Source of the DNA: Phycisphaerales bacterium
GTDB taxonomy: Bacteria; Planctomycetota; Phycisphaerae; Phycisphaerales; UBA1924
Direction of reading: 5' to 3'
Length of the DNA stretch: 64,000 bases
Assembly: GCA_017642965.1 (NCBI GenBank)
Contig: JAEPOJ010000006.1
Coordinates: forward strand, 1-64,000
Notes under the pieces: generated by a model
What the model was told of the DNA's origin: nothing
What the model saw: the letters and a program-made list of their open reading frames with translations, nothing else
Database searches by the model: none
Shown here: in pieces, positions 15,942-23,525 of the stretch
Numbering within the stretch: the first letter of the stretch is position 1
Layout: every line of letters starts with the position of its first letter
Translations under genes and position numbers: made by a program

Positions 15942-16480
15942 GCGTTGCCCCCTTCGGCCTTGCTGGGCCTCGGGGTTTTTTCGGGCGAGGGCATGAGCGC
16001 ATCAAGGAAGACGATCAGGTTGAGCATGCCCGCGAGGACGATCGAGAGCATGGCGATCTCGTTGATCCGTCCGAGCCCGGGCACGTTTGGCGGGCCCATG
16101 CCCGAAGCGATCTGGGCCTCGGTGAGCGGCTGCCAGACGGCCTGGCCGTTCTGAACAACGCGGTGCTCGCCCGGGTAGCCCGAGCGGATGATGCCCGGGT
16201 TGTTGGGGTCGGCGGCCTTGAAATGGTTCTGGTGAATGTAGTTGACGACGAGCGTGGGTGCGCCGACGAGCGCCTGCCCGTAGAACCAGATCTTGTCGTT
16301 GCGATCGTCGATGGCATCGATCCCGCCGGCGAGGAGCCCGAAGAGGAACAGGCCCATGACACCGATGCAGACGAGCACGGCGCGTTTGGTGCGTCCCAGC
16401 ACGAGGTGCCCGAGCCCTGGGAACACCAACGCCGCGAGCCCGGCGAGGGGGTTGAAATCCGTGGATTGCGGTGATGCCAT
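15938..16480 (-). CDS. Polytopic membrane protein of unknown function (DUF6677-like?)
   Basis: 180 residues from the ATG at 16480; upstream in-frame sequence is antisense to the acidic gene and is not coding. It opens with FNPLAGLAALVFPGLGHLVLG, a TM2/DUF-style motif, followed by RTKRAVLVCIGVMGLFLFGL, a soluble loop with HQNHFKAADPNNPG, and a third helix IAMLSIVLAGMLNLIVFLDA. The layout resembles a planctomycete family annotated DUF6677, but that match is from memory. No catalytic motif is visible. Confidence 0.68.
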   Translation of the reverse strand: MASPQSTDFNPLAGLAALVFPGLGHLVLGRTKRAVLVCIGVMGLFLFGLLAGGIDAIDDRNDKIWFYGQALVGAPTLVVNYIHQNHFKAADPNNPGIIRSGYPGEHRVVQNGQAVWQPLTEAQIASGMGPPNVPGLGRINEIAMLSIVLAGMLNLIVFLDALMPSPEKTPRPSKAEGGNA

Positions 16481-16684
16481 ACGCGTGAGTGTACGGTCTT
16501 CGGGGAGTGCCCGTTTGATGCGGGGGACAAAAACCCGAGATCGCGTGAGGAGATGTATTTGACACGGGGGTGGAGGGTGATACCGTAGGCGCATCGGCGG
16601 GTCATCGCGATAGTGGGCTCGCTGAGCGCTTTGGGATGAATCAAACCGCGTCGCGTCGCACTGATGACTTTCGGAGAATGACTC

Positions 16685-16978
16685 ATGGCACTCATCACGG
16701 ACTACGGAGCAGCGTTGAGCTCGAACTGGACAGATGGAACCGCGGGCGCCGGAACTGGCCTGCTCGAGCCCGATCAGCTCGGCGATGATGGCGCTGAGTG
16801 GTCCGAGAACATTGCGGTGTGCGATGTCGATGATGACCTCGATGACGATGAGGCGTACTTCCTCGATGATGAGGAAGATGACGATGATGACTTCAGCGAC
16901 GATTACGACGACGACGATTACGAAGACGACGACTTCGACACGGATTCGGATGACGATTACGACGATGATGATCTCTGA
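16685..16978 (+). CDS. Extremely acidic Asp-rich small protein
   Basis: 97 residues. The first 45 are ordinary (MALITDYGAALSSNWTDGTA ...). The last 50 are nearly all Asp, Glu, Tyr and Phe (for example DDYDDDDYEDDDFDTDSDDD). No signal peptide is present. The predicted net charge is very negative. Similar tails occur in calcium- or histone-like-protein-binding chaperones and nucleic-acid mimics. It is followed 43 bp later by the 17021 gene in the same direction. The opposite strand reads as a string of Ile/Val and is not coding. Confidence 0.7.
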   Translation: MALITDYGAALSSNWTDGTAGAGTGLLEPDQLGDDGAEWSENIAVCDVDDDLDDDEAYFLDDEEDDDDDFSDDYDDDDYEDDDFDTDSDDDYDDDDL

Positions 16979-17020
16979 GTCCTGAATGCCCATGCGGGCA
17001 AAGGGATCAGGAGAATCGTC

Positions 17021-17659
17021 ATGGGAAACTCGTCAAAGGATCGTCAGAACCCGCAGAATGATCGCCGCAAGGGCGGGAGCGGGAAGCCACCACCCGGCAC
17101 CGTCGTTGATCGCCGGCTTGGGATCGATCGGCGGAATCTCACGGACCCCCGCACGGGCGAGCAGGCGAACAGCGACCCCACGCAGGAGGGGTTTACCGGG
17201 CTTGAACGGCGGCGCGGTCGTGGGCGACGACTCAGCGAGTTCACCAAGTCCGCAGAAGAAGGCGAGATGAACACGGAGCAGTTCCTGTTCCTGATGGCCG
17301 TCGACGCGTTCAAGAAATCAAACGACCGCATGTTCCCCACGTGGACGGACGTGCTGGAGGTCATCCGCCTGCTGGGCTACCGCAAGACGATGCCCTCGGA
17401 GCTGAACCTGCCCGCGGCGGAGGACTGGCTGGAGCGCAGCGATGCGCCTGCGAACGTGCGCCCGGACCGCTGGGCGGAGCGTTTCACCGAGACCGGCGCG
17501 AAGGCCGGCGGGAACGAGGGCCCCAAGAAGCTGACGCCCAAGACCGAGGAAGAGCTGACCGACGAGGCGCTCGACGCGTTCGAGGCAGCCTTCGGCGACG
17601 AGGACTTCGGCGAGGACTTCGACAGCGATCTCGATAGCGGGTACAGCGACGCGGCGTGA
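17021..17659 (+). CDS. Hypothetical protein with basic head and acidic tail
   Basis: 212 residues. Residues 1-75 are Arg/Gly/Pro-rich and probably disordered (VVDRRLGIDRRNLTDPRTGE). Residues 80-140 form the only likely folded part (MNTEQFLFLMAVDAFKKSND, then FPTWTDVLEVIRLLGYRKTM). The C-terminus is acidic (GDEDFGEDFDSDLDSGY). The central helix pair looks like a conserved planctomycete orphan domain. No enzyme motif was found. It is probably co-transcribed with the acidic gene upstream. Confidence 0.65.
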   Translation: MGNSSKDRQNPQNDRRKGGSGKPPPGTVVDRRLGIDRRNLTDPRTGEQANSDPTQEGFTGLERRRGRGRRLSEFTKSAEEGEMNTEQFLFLMAVDAFKKSNDRMFPTWTDVLEVIRLLGYRKTMPSELNLPAAEDWLERSDAPANVRPDRWAERFTETGAKAGGNEGPKKLTPKTEEELTDEALDAFEAAFGDEDFGEDFDSDLDSGYSDAA

Positions 17660-17681
17660 GCACTCCTTTGAAGGCGCGAGC

Positions 17682-19571
17682 ATGAAGGCCGGGCAATCCC
17701 ATCACGCGCTGATGACGAGTCGCAGCGTCTATCTGCCCGTGCTGGCTGGCGTCTGCGCGACGATTGTGCTGATCGTGTCCGCGTTGATCTCCACGATGGG
17801 GGTGCGGGTCAGTGCTCGCGAGGCGATCGATCTCGAGGTGCACGAGAACCTCACGCGCCTGGCGGCGATGGCCGCGGCGACGATCGACGCGGAGAAGCAC
17901 CGCACGCTGACCGATCCGGAGCAGGAAGGCAAGGCGCTTTACGAGCGCCTGAACGGCCCGTTGCGCAGCGCGATCCGCCGGACCGACGGCGTGCGGTTTG
18001 TGTATACGCTGCGCGCGGCCGGGGACGATCTGGTCTTTGTGCTCGACGGGACACCCAGGGGCGACGCGGATGGTGACGGGGTCGAGGACCATTCGTTCCT
18101 GATGGATGTGTACGAGGACCCGGACCCGGCGGCGTGGGAGGCGATCGAGACGAACACGTGCGTGACCAGCAGCGAGCCGTACACCGATCTCTGGGGCACG
18201 TTCCTCTCCGGGTATTCGCCGATCCGGCTCGACGACGGCACGGTTGAGGGCGTGGTCGGGGTGGACGTGTCGGTCGATCAGTACCAGGCGCGTCTTGAAA
18301 GCGTGGACCGCGCGGCGGCGTGGGCGCTGGTGCCGGGGCTGCTGCTGAGCGTCGTCACGGGCTTTGGCGTGTGGTGGGTGTCGCGGCGGCTGCTGGGCTA
18401 CACCAAGGAGATCGTGACGCACCGCGAGGAGGCGGTCCGCGCGAACGAGGCGAAATCGACGCTGCTGGCGAACATCAGCCACGAGCTGCGCACGCCGCTG
18501 AACGCGATCATCGGTTTCGGCGCGATCGCGGACGACGAGCACTGCACGCCGCGTGAGCGTCACGACGCGCTGGGCACGGTTCGATCGAATGCGGAGCACC
18601 TGCTGACGCTGATCAATGACCTGCTGGATATCTCCAAGGCCGAGGCGGGCGCGATCCGCATCGAGACTGGCGAGGTGGACCTGGCGGAGCTGATCGACCG
18701 TGCGGCCGCGCCGCTGCGCCTGCGCGCGATCGAGAAGGAGATCGGGTTCGAGGTGGTCGGGCTGCAGGCCCTGCCCGAGCGCGTGGTGCTGGATCGGACA
18801 CGTGTGCGACAGGTGCTGCTGAACCTGCTGAGCAACGCGGTGAAGTTTACGGACAGCGGGAGCGTCACGCTGGAGCTGAGTGCGAGCGACGGCGTGTTCG
18901 AGATGCGGGTCGAGGACACGGGGCCGGGGCTGAGCGAGGAGGAGTGTGATCGGCTGTTTATCCCGTTCACGCAGCTTGGCTCGCACGAGAAGCGCATCCA
19001 GGGGACAGGGCTGGGGCTGGCGATCTCGCGCCACCTGCTCGAGCTGATGGGCGGCTCGATCGAGCTCGAGTCGCGGCTGGGAAGCGGATCTGTGTTCATC
19101 GCGCGCGTGCCGTACGAGGCGGTCCGTGATGCTGACGGCGATGGCAGAGTGGCGGCGGGCGCGGGCAGCGCGGCGCTGGCCGGGGTGCGGATCGCGGTGG
19201 CGGAGGACGGCGTGGACAACATGCGTCTGCTGCGTCTGATCCTGCAGCGTGCCGGAGCGCAGATCGAGGAGTTTGTGGACGGCGAGCTGGCCCGCTGTTC
19301 GATCGTCGATGCGCCCGATCGCTTCGATCTGCTGATCACGGACTGGGACATGCCGGTACTCAGCGGCGAGGAGCTGGTCCGCTGCCTGCGCGCCGCGGGC
19401 TGGGCCCGGCCAATCATCTCGCTGACGGCGCACGCGACTGGCGAGCAGGAGCGGCTGTGCCTGAGCTCTGGTTGCGATGCGCACATGACCAAGCCGCTGA
19501 ACGCTGCGCGGCTGATTTCGACGTGCGTTGCGCTGCTGGAGCAGACCGGGCACGGCTCTCGGGCGGCGTGA
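17682..19571 (+). CDS. Hybrid sensor histidine kinase / response regulator
   Basis: 629 residues. TM1 is at about 16-38, followed by a periplasmic sensor region (40-212, with FVYTLRAAGDDLVFVLDGTP and a DADGDGVED loop), and TM2 at about 213-232. HisKA has phospho-acceptor His267 in LLANISHELRTPLNAIIGFG. HATPase_c has its N-box at NLLSNAVKFT (381-390), G1 EDTGPGL and G2 GTGLGLAISRH. A C-terminal receiver domain follows, with acceptor Asp554 in LLITDWDMP and Lys604 in MTKPLN. No PAS or HAMP domain is obvious. A separate output regulator is not adjacent, so the phosphate probably passes to a partner elsewhere, or the receiver tunes the kinase. Confidence 0.92.
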   Translation: MKAGQSHHALMTSRSVYLPVLAGVCATIVLIVSALISTMGVRVSAREAIDLEVHENLTRLAAMAAATIDAEKHRTLTDPEQEGKALYERLNGPLRSAIRRTDGVRFVYTLRAAGDDLVFVLDGTPRGDADGDGVEDHSFLMDVYEDPDPAAWEAIETNTCVTSSEPYTDLWGTFLSGYSPIRLDDGTVEGVVGVDVSVDQYQARLESVDRAAAWALVPGLLLSVVTGFGVWWVSRRLLGYTKEIVTHREEAVRANEAKSTLLANISHELRTPLNAIIGFGAIADDEHCTPRERHDALGTVRSNAEHLLTLINDLLDISKAEAGAIRIETGEVDLAELIDRAAAPLRLRAIEKEIGFEVVGLQALPERVVLDRTRVRQVLLNLLSNAVKFTDSGSVTLELSASDGVFEMRVEDTGPGLSEEECDRLFIPFTQLGSHEKRIQGTGLGLAISRHLLELMGGSIELESRLGSGSVFIARVPYEAVRDADGDGRVAAGAGSAALAGVRIAVAEDGVDNMRLLRLILQRAGAQIEEFVDGELARCSIVDAPDRFDLLITDWDMPVLSGEELVRCLRAAGWARPIISLTAHATGEQERLCLSSGCDAHMTKPLNAARLISTCVALLEQTGHGSRAA

Positions 19572-19658
19572 TGCGGTCTGAGCGCAGTCGCTCTGGCATG
19601 AAATATTGATGAGACGGAATTCACTGGCGTTCGTGCGGGTGCGCGGTATGCATGGTGT

Positions 19659-20669
19659 ATGGAACACCTACAGCACATCTCGAGCATCGTGGCGAGTATC
19701 GCCGGGGTAATGGTCGCGGGCACGCTGGAGCCGAGCAGCCGGGAAGTACAGATCGAGCACGAGATCAGCGAGGGCGGGAGCGTCCACGCGTTCGATATGC
19801 TGATCGAGCTCCCAGACGGCTTCGATCCTGAGACCGATTACGCCGTTGTGATGTTCAGCGGCGGCAGCGGGACGGACATCGATTGGACACGGAGGGGTGC
19901 GTACACGCTCAATGGGAACACCCAGCAGCTGACGATCAGCGGCGAGCCAACAAAGAACGGCGAGCGCATCGCGCAGGCGTTGCTCGATGCGGGGTACGGT
20001 GTTGTTCGCTACAGCACGGCGTTCCGCGATACGGATACGAAGCCCGAGCAGTACGAGACGATGCGTTTCCCGGACACGATCGGGCTCGCTCGGAAGGCGT
20101 GGGACAGGGCGCAGCGTGAGACCGGGTTGCCGATCGATCGGCTCTTTGTGCTGGGCCACAGCCTGGGCGCGACCCGCGCCGCGCTGGTGACCGAGAAGCC
20201 CGCGGGCTACGTGGTCCTGGCGGGCTCGTATATGGCGCCGAGCAGCTCGTCCGTGCGCAGCATCGTGATGTCACGCCAGAGCGAGGAGGTCGAGGGCGAG
20301 GACTACGACGGGTCCGGAACGATCGAGCAATGGGAGCGGGCGGCGAAGCACGCGATCGAGGAGCAGGTGTTCCGCGACAACACCCCGTTCACAACACAAG
20401 GTGAGTCGTATGCCTGGCCGAGCGATCAGCTGGCAACAAGCGGCAGCCCCGTGCTCGCGGTTTGGGGTTCGCTCGACAGCTCCAGCTATCAGGGGCCGAT
20501 CATGTCGCACATCTTCGAGGACGAAGGGGTGAGCGATCGCCTGACAAGCGTGTACTTCGAGGACATCGGGCAGCACATGGGTCGCAGCGAGGGCGGGCGT
20601 CGTGGTCCGATTGAGCGGAAGGTCACGGAACGGATTGTCGATTGGCTCGATTCGCAGACGGGGATGTGA
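19659..20669 (+). CDS. Alpha/beta-hydrolase (dienelactone-hydrolase-like), probably exported
   Basis: 336 residues with a possible signal sequence (HISSIVASIAGVMVAGTLEP). The nucleophile elbow reads RLFVLGHSLGATRAALV (Ser in G-H-S-L-G). Candidate acid and base residues are Asp in VLAVWGSLDSSSY and His in FEDIGQHMGRSEGG. An oxyanion-type loop, VVMFSGGSGTDIDW, precedes them. This supports an esterase, lipase or peptidase of the alpha/beta-hydrolase fold; the substrate is not evident. It faces the pseudopilin gene convergently, with 4 bp between the stops. Confidence 0.8.
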   Translation: MEHLQHISSIVASIAGVMVAGTLEPSSREVQIEHEISEGGSVHAFDMLIELPDGFDPETDYAVVMFSGGSGTDIDWTRRGAYTLNGNTQQLTISGEPTKNGERIAQALLDAGYGVVRYSTAFRDTDTKPEQYETMRFPDTIGLARKAWDRAQRETGLPIDRLFVLGHSLGATRAALVTEKPAGYVVLAGSYMAPSSSSVRSIVMSRQSEEVEGEDYDGSGTIEQWERAAKHAIEEQVFRDNTPFTTQGESYAWPSDQLATSGSPVLAVWGSLDSSSYQGPIMSHIFEDEGVSDRLTSVYFEDIGQHMGRSEGGRRGPIERKVTERIVDWLDSQTGM

Positions 20670-20673
20670 TCGA

Positions 20674-21423
20674 TCATCGGTCGCGCCCGGCGAGGCCGTC
20701 GGTGGTGGTGAAGCCGGGGCCGGTCCGGCTGGTGTGGTTGCGGTTGACGTATGGGCCGTCGAGGGCGTTGACCCGCATGAGCTCGACTGAGGCGTCGGCG
20801 AAGCTGTAGGCGGCGCGGGTGCGTGAGCCGTCGAAGTCGTTCTCGATCGTGTCCTGTGGGTTGTGCCAGACGGACGCCCAGTTGTAGAGGATCATCTTGT
20901 CCGACGGGTAGCGGATCTCGTTGGTGCGAGTAGCGCGGAGCTGGTGGTCGTGGATGGGCTGGGTGTCGGAGAAATAGGCGGGCGCAGCGAAGAGGGTTGC
21001 GGTGGCGATGACGCCGGCGTTGTAGTCGCCGGTCTCACGCCCGCGTTCGCGCAGGTCGGGCCAGAAGGCGACCTGGGGGTAGACGAGTTCGAGGATGGCG
21101 GGATGGTCGTACATCATGGCCATGTGCCAGCGGCTGGTCTGGACCCCTGGGGCGAGCCCGTTGTTCGGGCCGACGGGCTCTCGATCCGCGAGCCCCTCGA
21201 ACTGGCCGGCGACGATGTAAGGGTGGGTGTCGCGGTTGTCGGTGGCGTACATCGCGAGCATGGCGGCGATCTGGCGGGTGTCGCTGAGTGAGCGTGTGAA
21301 CTTCGCGGTGCGTCGTGCGCTGGCGAGGGCGGGGAGCGCGAGGGCGACGAGCACCGCGACGATCGCGATGACAGCGAGCAGCTCGATGAGGGAGAAGGCG
21401 CGATGGTTGGTGCGAGCGTTCAC
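20674..21423 (-). CDS. Type II secretion/type IV pilin-like prepilin (pseudopilin)
   Basis: 249 residues from a GTG at 21423 that overlaps the upstream stop (GTGA). The N-terminus carries the prepilin motif AFSLIELLAVIAIVAVLVAL, with Phe after the cleavage site and Glu at position +5, processed by a PilD-type peptidase. The C-terminal domain resembles the planctomycete DUF1559/H-X9-DG-like pseudopilins (SDKMILYNWASVWHNPQ, YSFADASVELMRV). These proteins are numerous in planctomycetes and their functions are mostly unknown. Its upstream partner is a membrane-anchored protein in the same operon. Confidence 0.88.
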   Translation of the reverse strand: MNARTNHRAFSLIELLAVIAIVAVLVALALPALASARRTAKFTRSLSDTRQIAAMLAMYATDNRDTHPYIVAGQFEGLADREPVGPNNGLAPGVQTSRWHMAMMYDHPAILELVYPQVAFWPDLRERGRETGDYNAGVIATATLFAAPAYFSDTQPIHDHQLRATRTNEIRYPSDKMILYNWASVWHNPQDTIENDFDGSRTRAAYSFADASVELMRVNALDGPYVNRNHTSRTGPGFTTTDGLAGRDR

Positions 21424-22328
21424 AGGACGAGCCCCCGCACCTTGGCGAGGTCGGCGTTGGCCACGCCGAGGGCGTAGATCATCCAGTCCTTGGTGGTGGT
21501 GTTCCAGACAAGATTGAGGGAAATGGGGTAGCGCGAGCCGTCGGCGGCTTCGACGATGACGGCGGCGGTGGCGTGGAGATTCACCTGCACGCGTGTGAAC
21601 TGATGGGGGTCTTCGAGGGCACATTTGAAGTATGTGGAGAAGCCGCCCCCTTTCCCGCCGAGCCAGTACTCTTTGCCACGGGGGTGGGTGATGATCGGCT
21701 GGTCGGAGCCGATGTGGGTGTGGGCCCACCATGTGACGAGGAGTGACTCCGCCGGGTCGGCGCCGATGGAGACGATGCGGCTGGCTTGGGGGAGCTGGGC
21801 CTCGCATTTGAGGTGGATGTCGCGGTAGGCGCGGTCGAGGTTGTACCCGGGCGCGAGTGGCTCGCCCGTGATGGACTCGTAGTTCTCCTCCCAGTACATC
21901 CAGCGTGCATCTCGGGGTTTGACGACGTCGCCGCGGCTGTGTCGCCAGCCGATGTATCGGTCTGCGTCGCGCTCCGGGTCGCCGGTGGTGGTGAAGCGGT
22001 AGTGCATGAACTGGGCGATGGTGGTACGGAGCTTGCGCTTGGCTTGGGCGAGTTCGGTGTCGCTGACGGCCGCGGGGATCTGGGTGGTTGCGGGCTGGGG
22101 GGCCTGGATGGGGACCTGGTCGAAGTAGGCCTGCGATTGGTTGAGGTCGCTGAAGGACTCAAGCGGGGTCATCTCCAGGGCGGCATACTCGACTTGTGCT
22201 TTGCTTGCGATCTGGGCCTCGTCGGGGGTGGGCTCGTAGAGGGTGGGACGCGAGCGGAGCCAGTAGAACACGCTGGTCGCGGCGACGAGCAGCGTTGCGA
22301 TGATGACCAAGGACCACTTGCGTTTCAT
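21420..22328 (-). CDS. Membrane-anchored hypothetical protein, pseudopilin partner
   Basis: 302 residues starting KRKWSLVIIATLLVAATSVF (a signal anchor), followed by a soluble Trp/Tyr-rich domain (RYIGWRHSRGDVVKP, ARWMYWEENYESITGEPLAP). The last third (TRVQVNLHATAAVIVEAADG ... LVWNTTTKDWMIYALGVANA) is a beta-rich fold resembling SnoaL/NTF2-like or DUF4878-type domains. It is translationally coupled to the pseudopilin, so it may take part in the same assembly. No catalytic residues are visible. Confidence 0.65.
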   Translation of the reverse strand: MKRKWSLVIIATLLVAATSVFYWLRSRPTLYEPTPDEAQIASKAQVEYAALEMTPLESFSDLNQSQAYFDQVPIQAPQPATTQIPAAVSDTELAQAKRKLRTTIAQFMHYRFTTTGDPERDADRYIGWRHSRGDVVKPRDARWMYWEENYESITGEPLAPGYNLDRAYRDIHLKCEAQLPQASRIVSIGADPAESLLVTWWAHTHIGSDQPIITHPRGKEYWLGGKGGGFSTYFKCALEDPHQFTRVQVNLHATAAVIVEAADGSRYPISLNLVWNTTTKDWMIYALGVANADLAKVRGLVL

Positions 22329-22409
22329 GCGCACCCCATGGAGGGGTGTAGGTGTGTTGAGATGTTGAAGTTGCATGAAAGTGATAGGGTGATTGGTGAG
22401 ATAAGAGGG

Positions 22410-22462
22410 GACCCCCTCCGCCTCGCAGGCGCGAGGCACCTCCCCCGTCAGGACGGGGGAGG
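22410..22462. repeat. REP-like palindromic repeat, copy 1
   Basis: GACCCCCTCCG, then CCTCGCAGGCGCGAGG (hairpin), then CACCTCCCCCG and CGGGGGAGG (second hairpin). It shares its order and outer sequences with copy 2 at 22551-22600; only the hairpin loops and arms differ. This is typical of interspersed REP elements. Confidence 0.7.
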
Positions 22463-22498
22463 CGAGCTGGTGGCGATTGCGGGCAAGTCTGAGGCATG

Positions 22499-22521
22499 AA
22501 AAAACCCGGCGTCGGCCGGGT
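22499..22521 (-). terminator. Rho-independent terminator of the ferredoxin gene
   Basis: ACCCGGC (22504-22510) and GCCGGGT (22515-22521) form the stem. The A-run at 22499-22504 becomes a U-tract on the minus strand. It lies downstream of fdxA, between the two REP-like repeats. Confidence 0.75.
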
Positions 22522-22550
22522 CGGGTGGAGTGGTTTAGGGATCAGTTGAA

Positions 22551-22600
22551 GACCCCCTCCGCCCGCTTCGCGGGCACCTCCCCCGCAAGCGCGGGGGAGG
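22551..22600. repeat. REP-like palindromic repeat, copy 2
   Basis: GACCCCCTCCG, then CCCGCTTCGCGGG (hairpin), then CACCTCCCCCG and CGCGGGGGAGG (second hairpin). Same architecture as copy 1, located 5 bp from the fdxA stop codon. Confidence 0.7.
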
Positions 22601-22604
22601 AGAG

Positions 22605-22865
22605 TCACTTGTTGTAGTAGTCGATGTTGATCTGGACGAACTTGTTCCATTCGTCGGGGAGGTCTTCGTCCTGGAAGATGGCCTGGACGGGGCATTCGTC
22701 GACGCAAAGGCCGCAGTCGATGCAGGTGTCGGGGTCGATGAAGAGCTGGTCGGCGGTTTCGAAATCCGGCTCGTCCTTGGTGGGGTGGATGCAGTCGACG
22801 GGGCAGGCGTCGACGCAGCTGGTGTCTTTGGTCTTGATGCACGGCTCGGCGATGATGTGCGGCAT
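22605..22865 (-). CDS. fdxA: 7Fe/8Fe-type ferredoxin, FdxA-like
   Basis: 86 residues. The first cluster region reads CIKTKDTSCVDACPVDCIHP (Cys-x7-Cys-x3-Cys-Pro), the spacing of the [3Fe-4S] site of Azotobacter-type ferredoxin I. The second reads CIDCGLCVDECPVQAIF, a standard [4Fe-4S] site. FdxA proteins are soluble cytoplasmic low-potential electron carriers. The gene stands alone between a terminator and a Fur-box-like palindrome 104 bp upstream of its start, which suggests iron-responsive expression. Confidence 0.92.
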   Translation of the reverse strand: MPHIIAEPCIKTKDTSCVDACPVDCIHPTKDEPDFETADQLFIDPDTCIDCGLCVDECPVQAIFQDEDLPDEWNKFVQINIDYYNK

Positions 22866-22968
22866 GTCGTACTTCCTTATCGTTCAGCGCTGCTCCTGCG
22901 AGCGGCGCGTTGGTTCGTCAATACCCAGTATCACGCACATCGGCGTCAAAGCAAGCGGAACTTGCGTG

Positions 22969-22981
22969 GAGAATGATTCTC
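22969..22981. promoter_or_regulatory. Fur-box-like palindrome upstream of fdxA
   Basis: GAGAATGATTCTC is a perfect 6-1-6 palindrome matching the 7-1-7 core of Fur sites (consensus close to TGATAATNATTATCA). It lies between the truncated-haemoglobin stop and the fdxA start, just upstream of a possible minus-strand -35 (TTGACG, plus-strand 22944-22949). Fur binding is inferred from sequence alone. Confidence 0.5.
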
Positions 22982-23019
22982 AGCCACTGTGCGTCCAATA
23001 ACTGGGTCGGTCACCCGAT

Positions 23020-23466
23020 TCATGCGGGTTTCGCCAGCGCCCGCTCGACGCCCCCGACGCCGATCCGCATGGCGATGGAGACGGCCATGCGTCTGCTGAG
23101 CTCGATGAATACCTGCGCACGCTGGGGGCCGAACTCGCGCTCCACGACGTGCGAGAAGCGCTGGACCCAGTTCACGAAGTGCTGGGCGTTGAGCCCATCG
23201 ATTCGGTGCTTCTCGATGGGACGCCCGGAGTAGGTCCCGGCGCGGAGGACGGCGGAGGACCAGAAGCGGGTCATGGTGTCGTAGTGCGTGTCCCAGTCCT
23301 GCACGCGCTGGGCGAAGATCGGGGCGAGGAGCTCGTCTTCGCGGGCGTGCTCGTAGAAACGCTCGACCATGGCGCGGATCTCGTCGGTCGTGACGGGCGG
23401 TAGATCGGCGGGGCCGCTGTTTGGGGCGGGGTCGGCGAGGGGGAGATGGGTTGTGTTGTCGGGCAT
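23020..23466 (-). CDS. Group III truncated haemoglobin
   Basis: 148 residues. The ATG at 23466 was chosen over 23478 because GGAGG lies 5-6 nt upstream. Family features: IRAMVERFYEHAREDELLAP (A/B helices), WDTHYDTMTRFWSSAVLRAG (B/C helices and CD loop), and GRPIEKHRIDGLNAQHFVNW with candidate proximal-side residues. Group III globins bind O2, NO or peroxide; in Campylobacter one member supports microaerobic growth and nitrosative stress resistance. It diverges from the M42-like peptidase and precedes fdxA on the same strand. Confidence 0.88.
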   Translation of the reverse strand: MPDNTTHLPLADPAPNSGPADLPPVTTDEIRAMVERFYEHAREDELLAPIFAQRVQDWDTHYDTMTRFWSSAVLRAGTYSGRPIEKHRIDGLNAQHFVNWVQRFSHVVEREFGPQRAQVFIELSRRMAVSIAMRIGVGGVERALAKPA

Positions 23467-23525
23467 GGTGGCCTCCATCCCAATTGGTAGGCGCGACGGG
23501 GGGAAATATCCGCATAAGATGGGCT

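Noticed and set aside
16481-16993. N-terminal extension of the 15938 membrane gene
   Set aside because: The Ile/Val-rich stretch is the antisense of the Asp-rich gene; the ATG at 16480 begins a sensible protein.
17484-19667. 727-residue minus-strand frame opposite the histidine kinase
   Set aside because: It is a shadow of the kinase, rich in Arg/His/Gln, without any domain.
22410-22600. CRISPR-like repeats
   Set aside because: Only two palindromic copies of unequal hairpin sequence and no spacers or cas genes.
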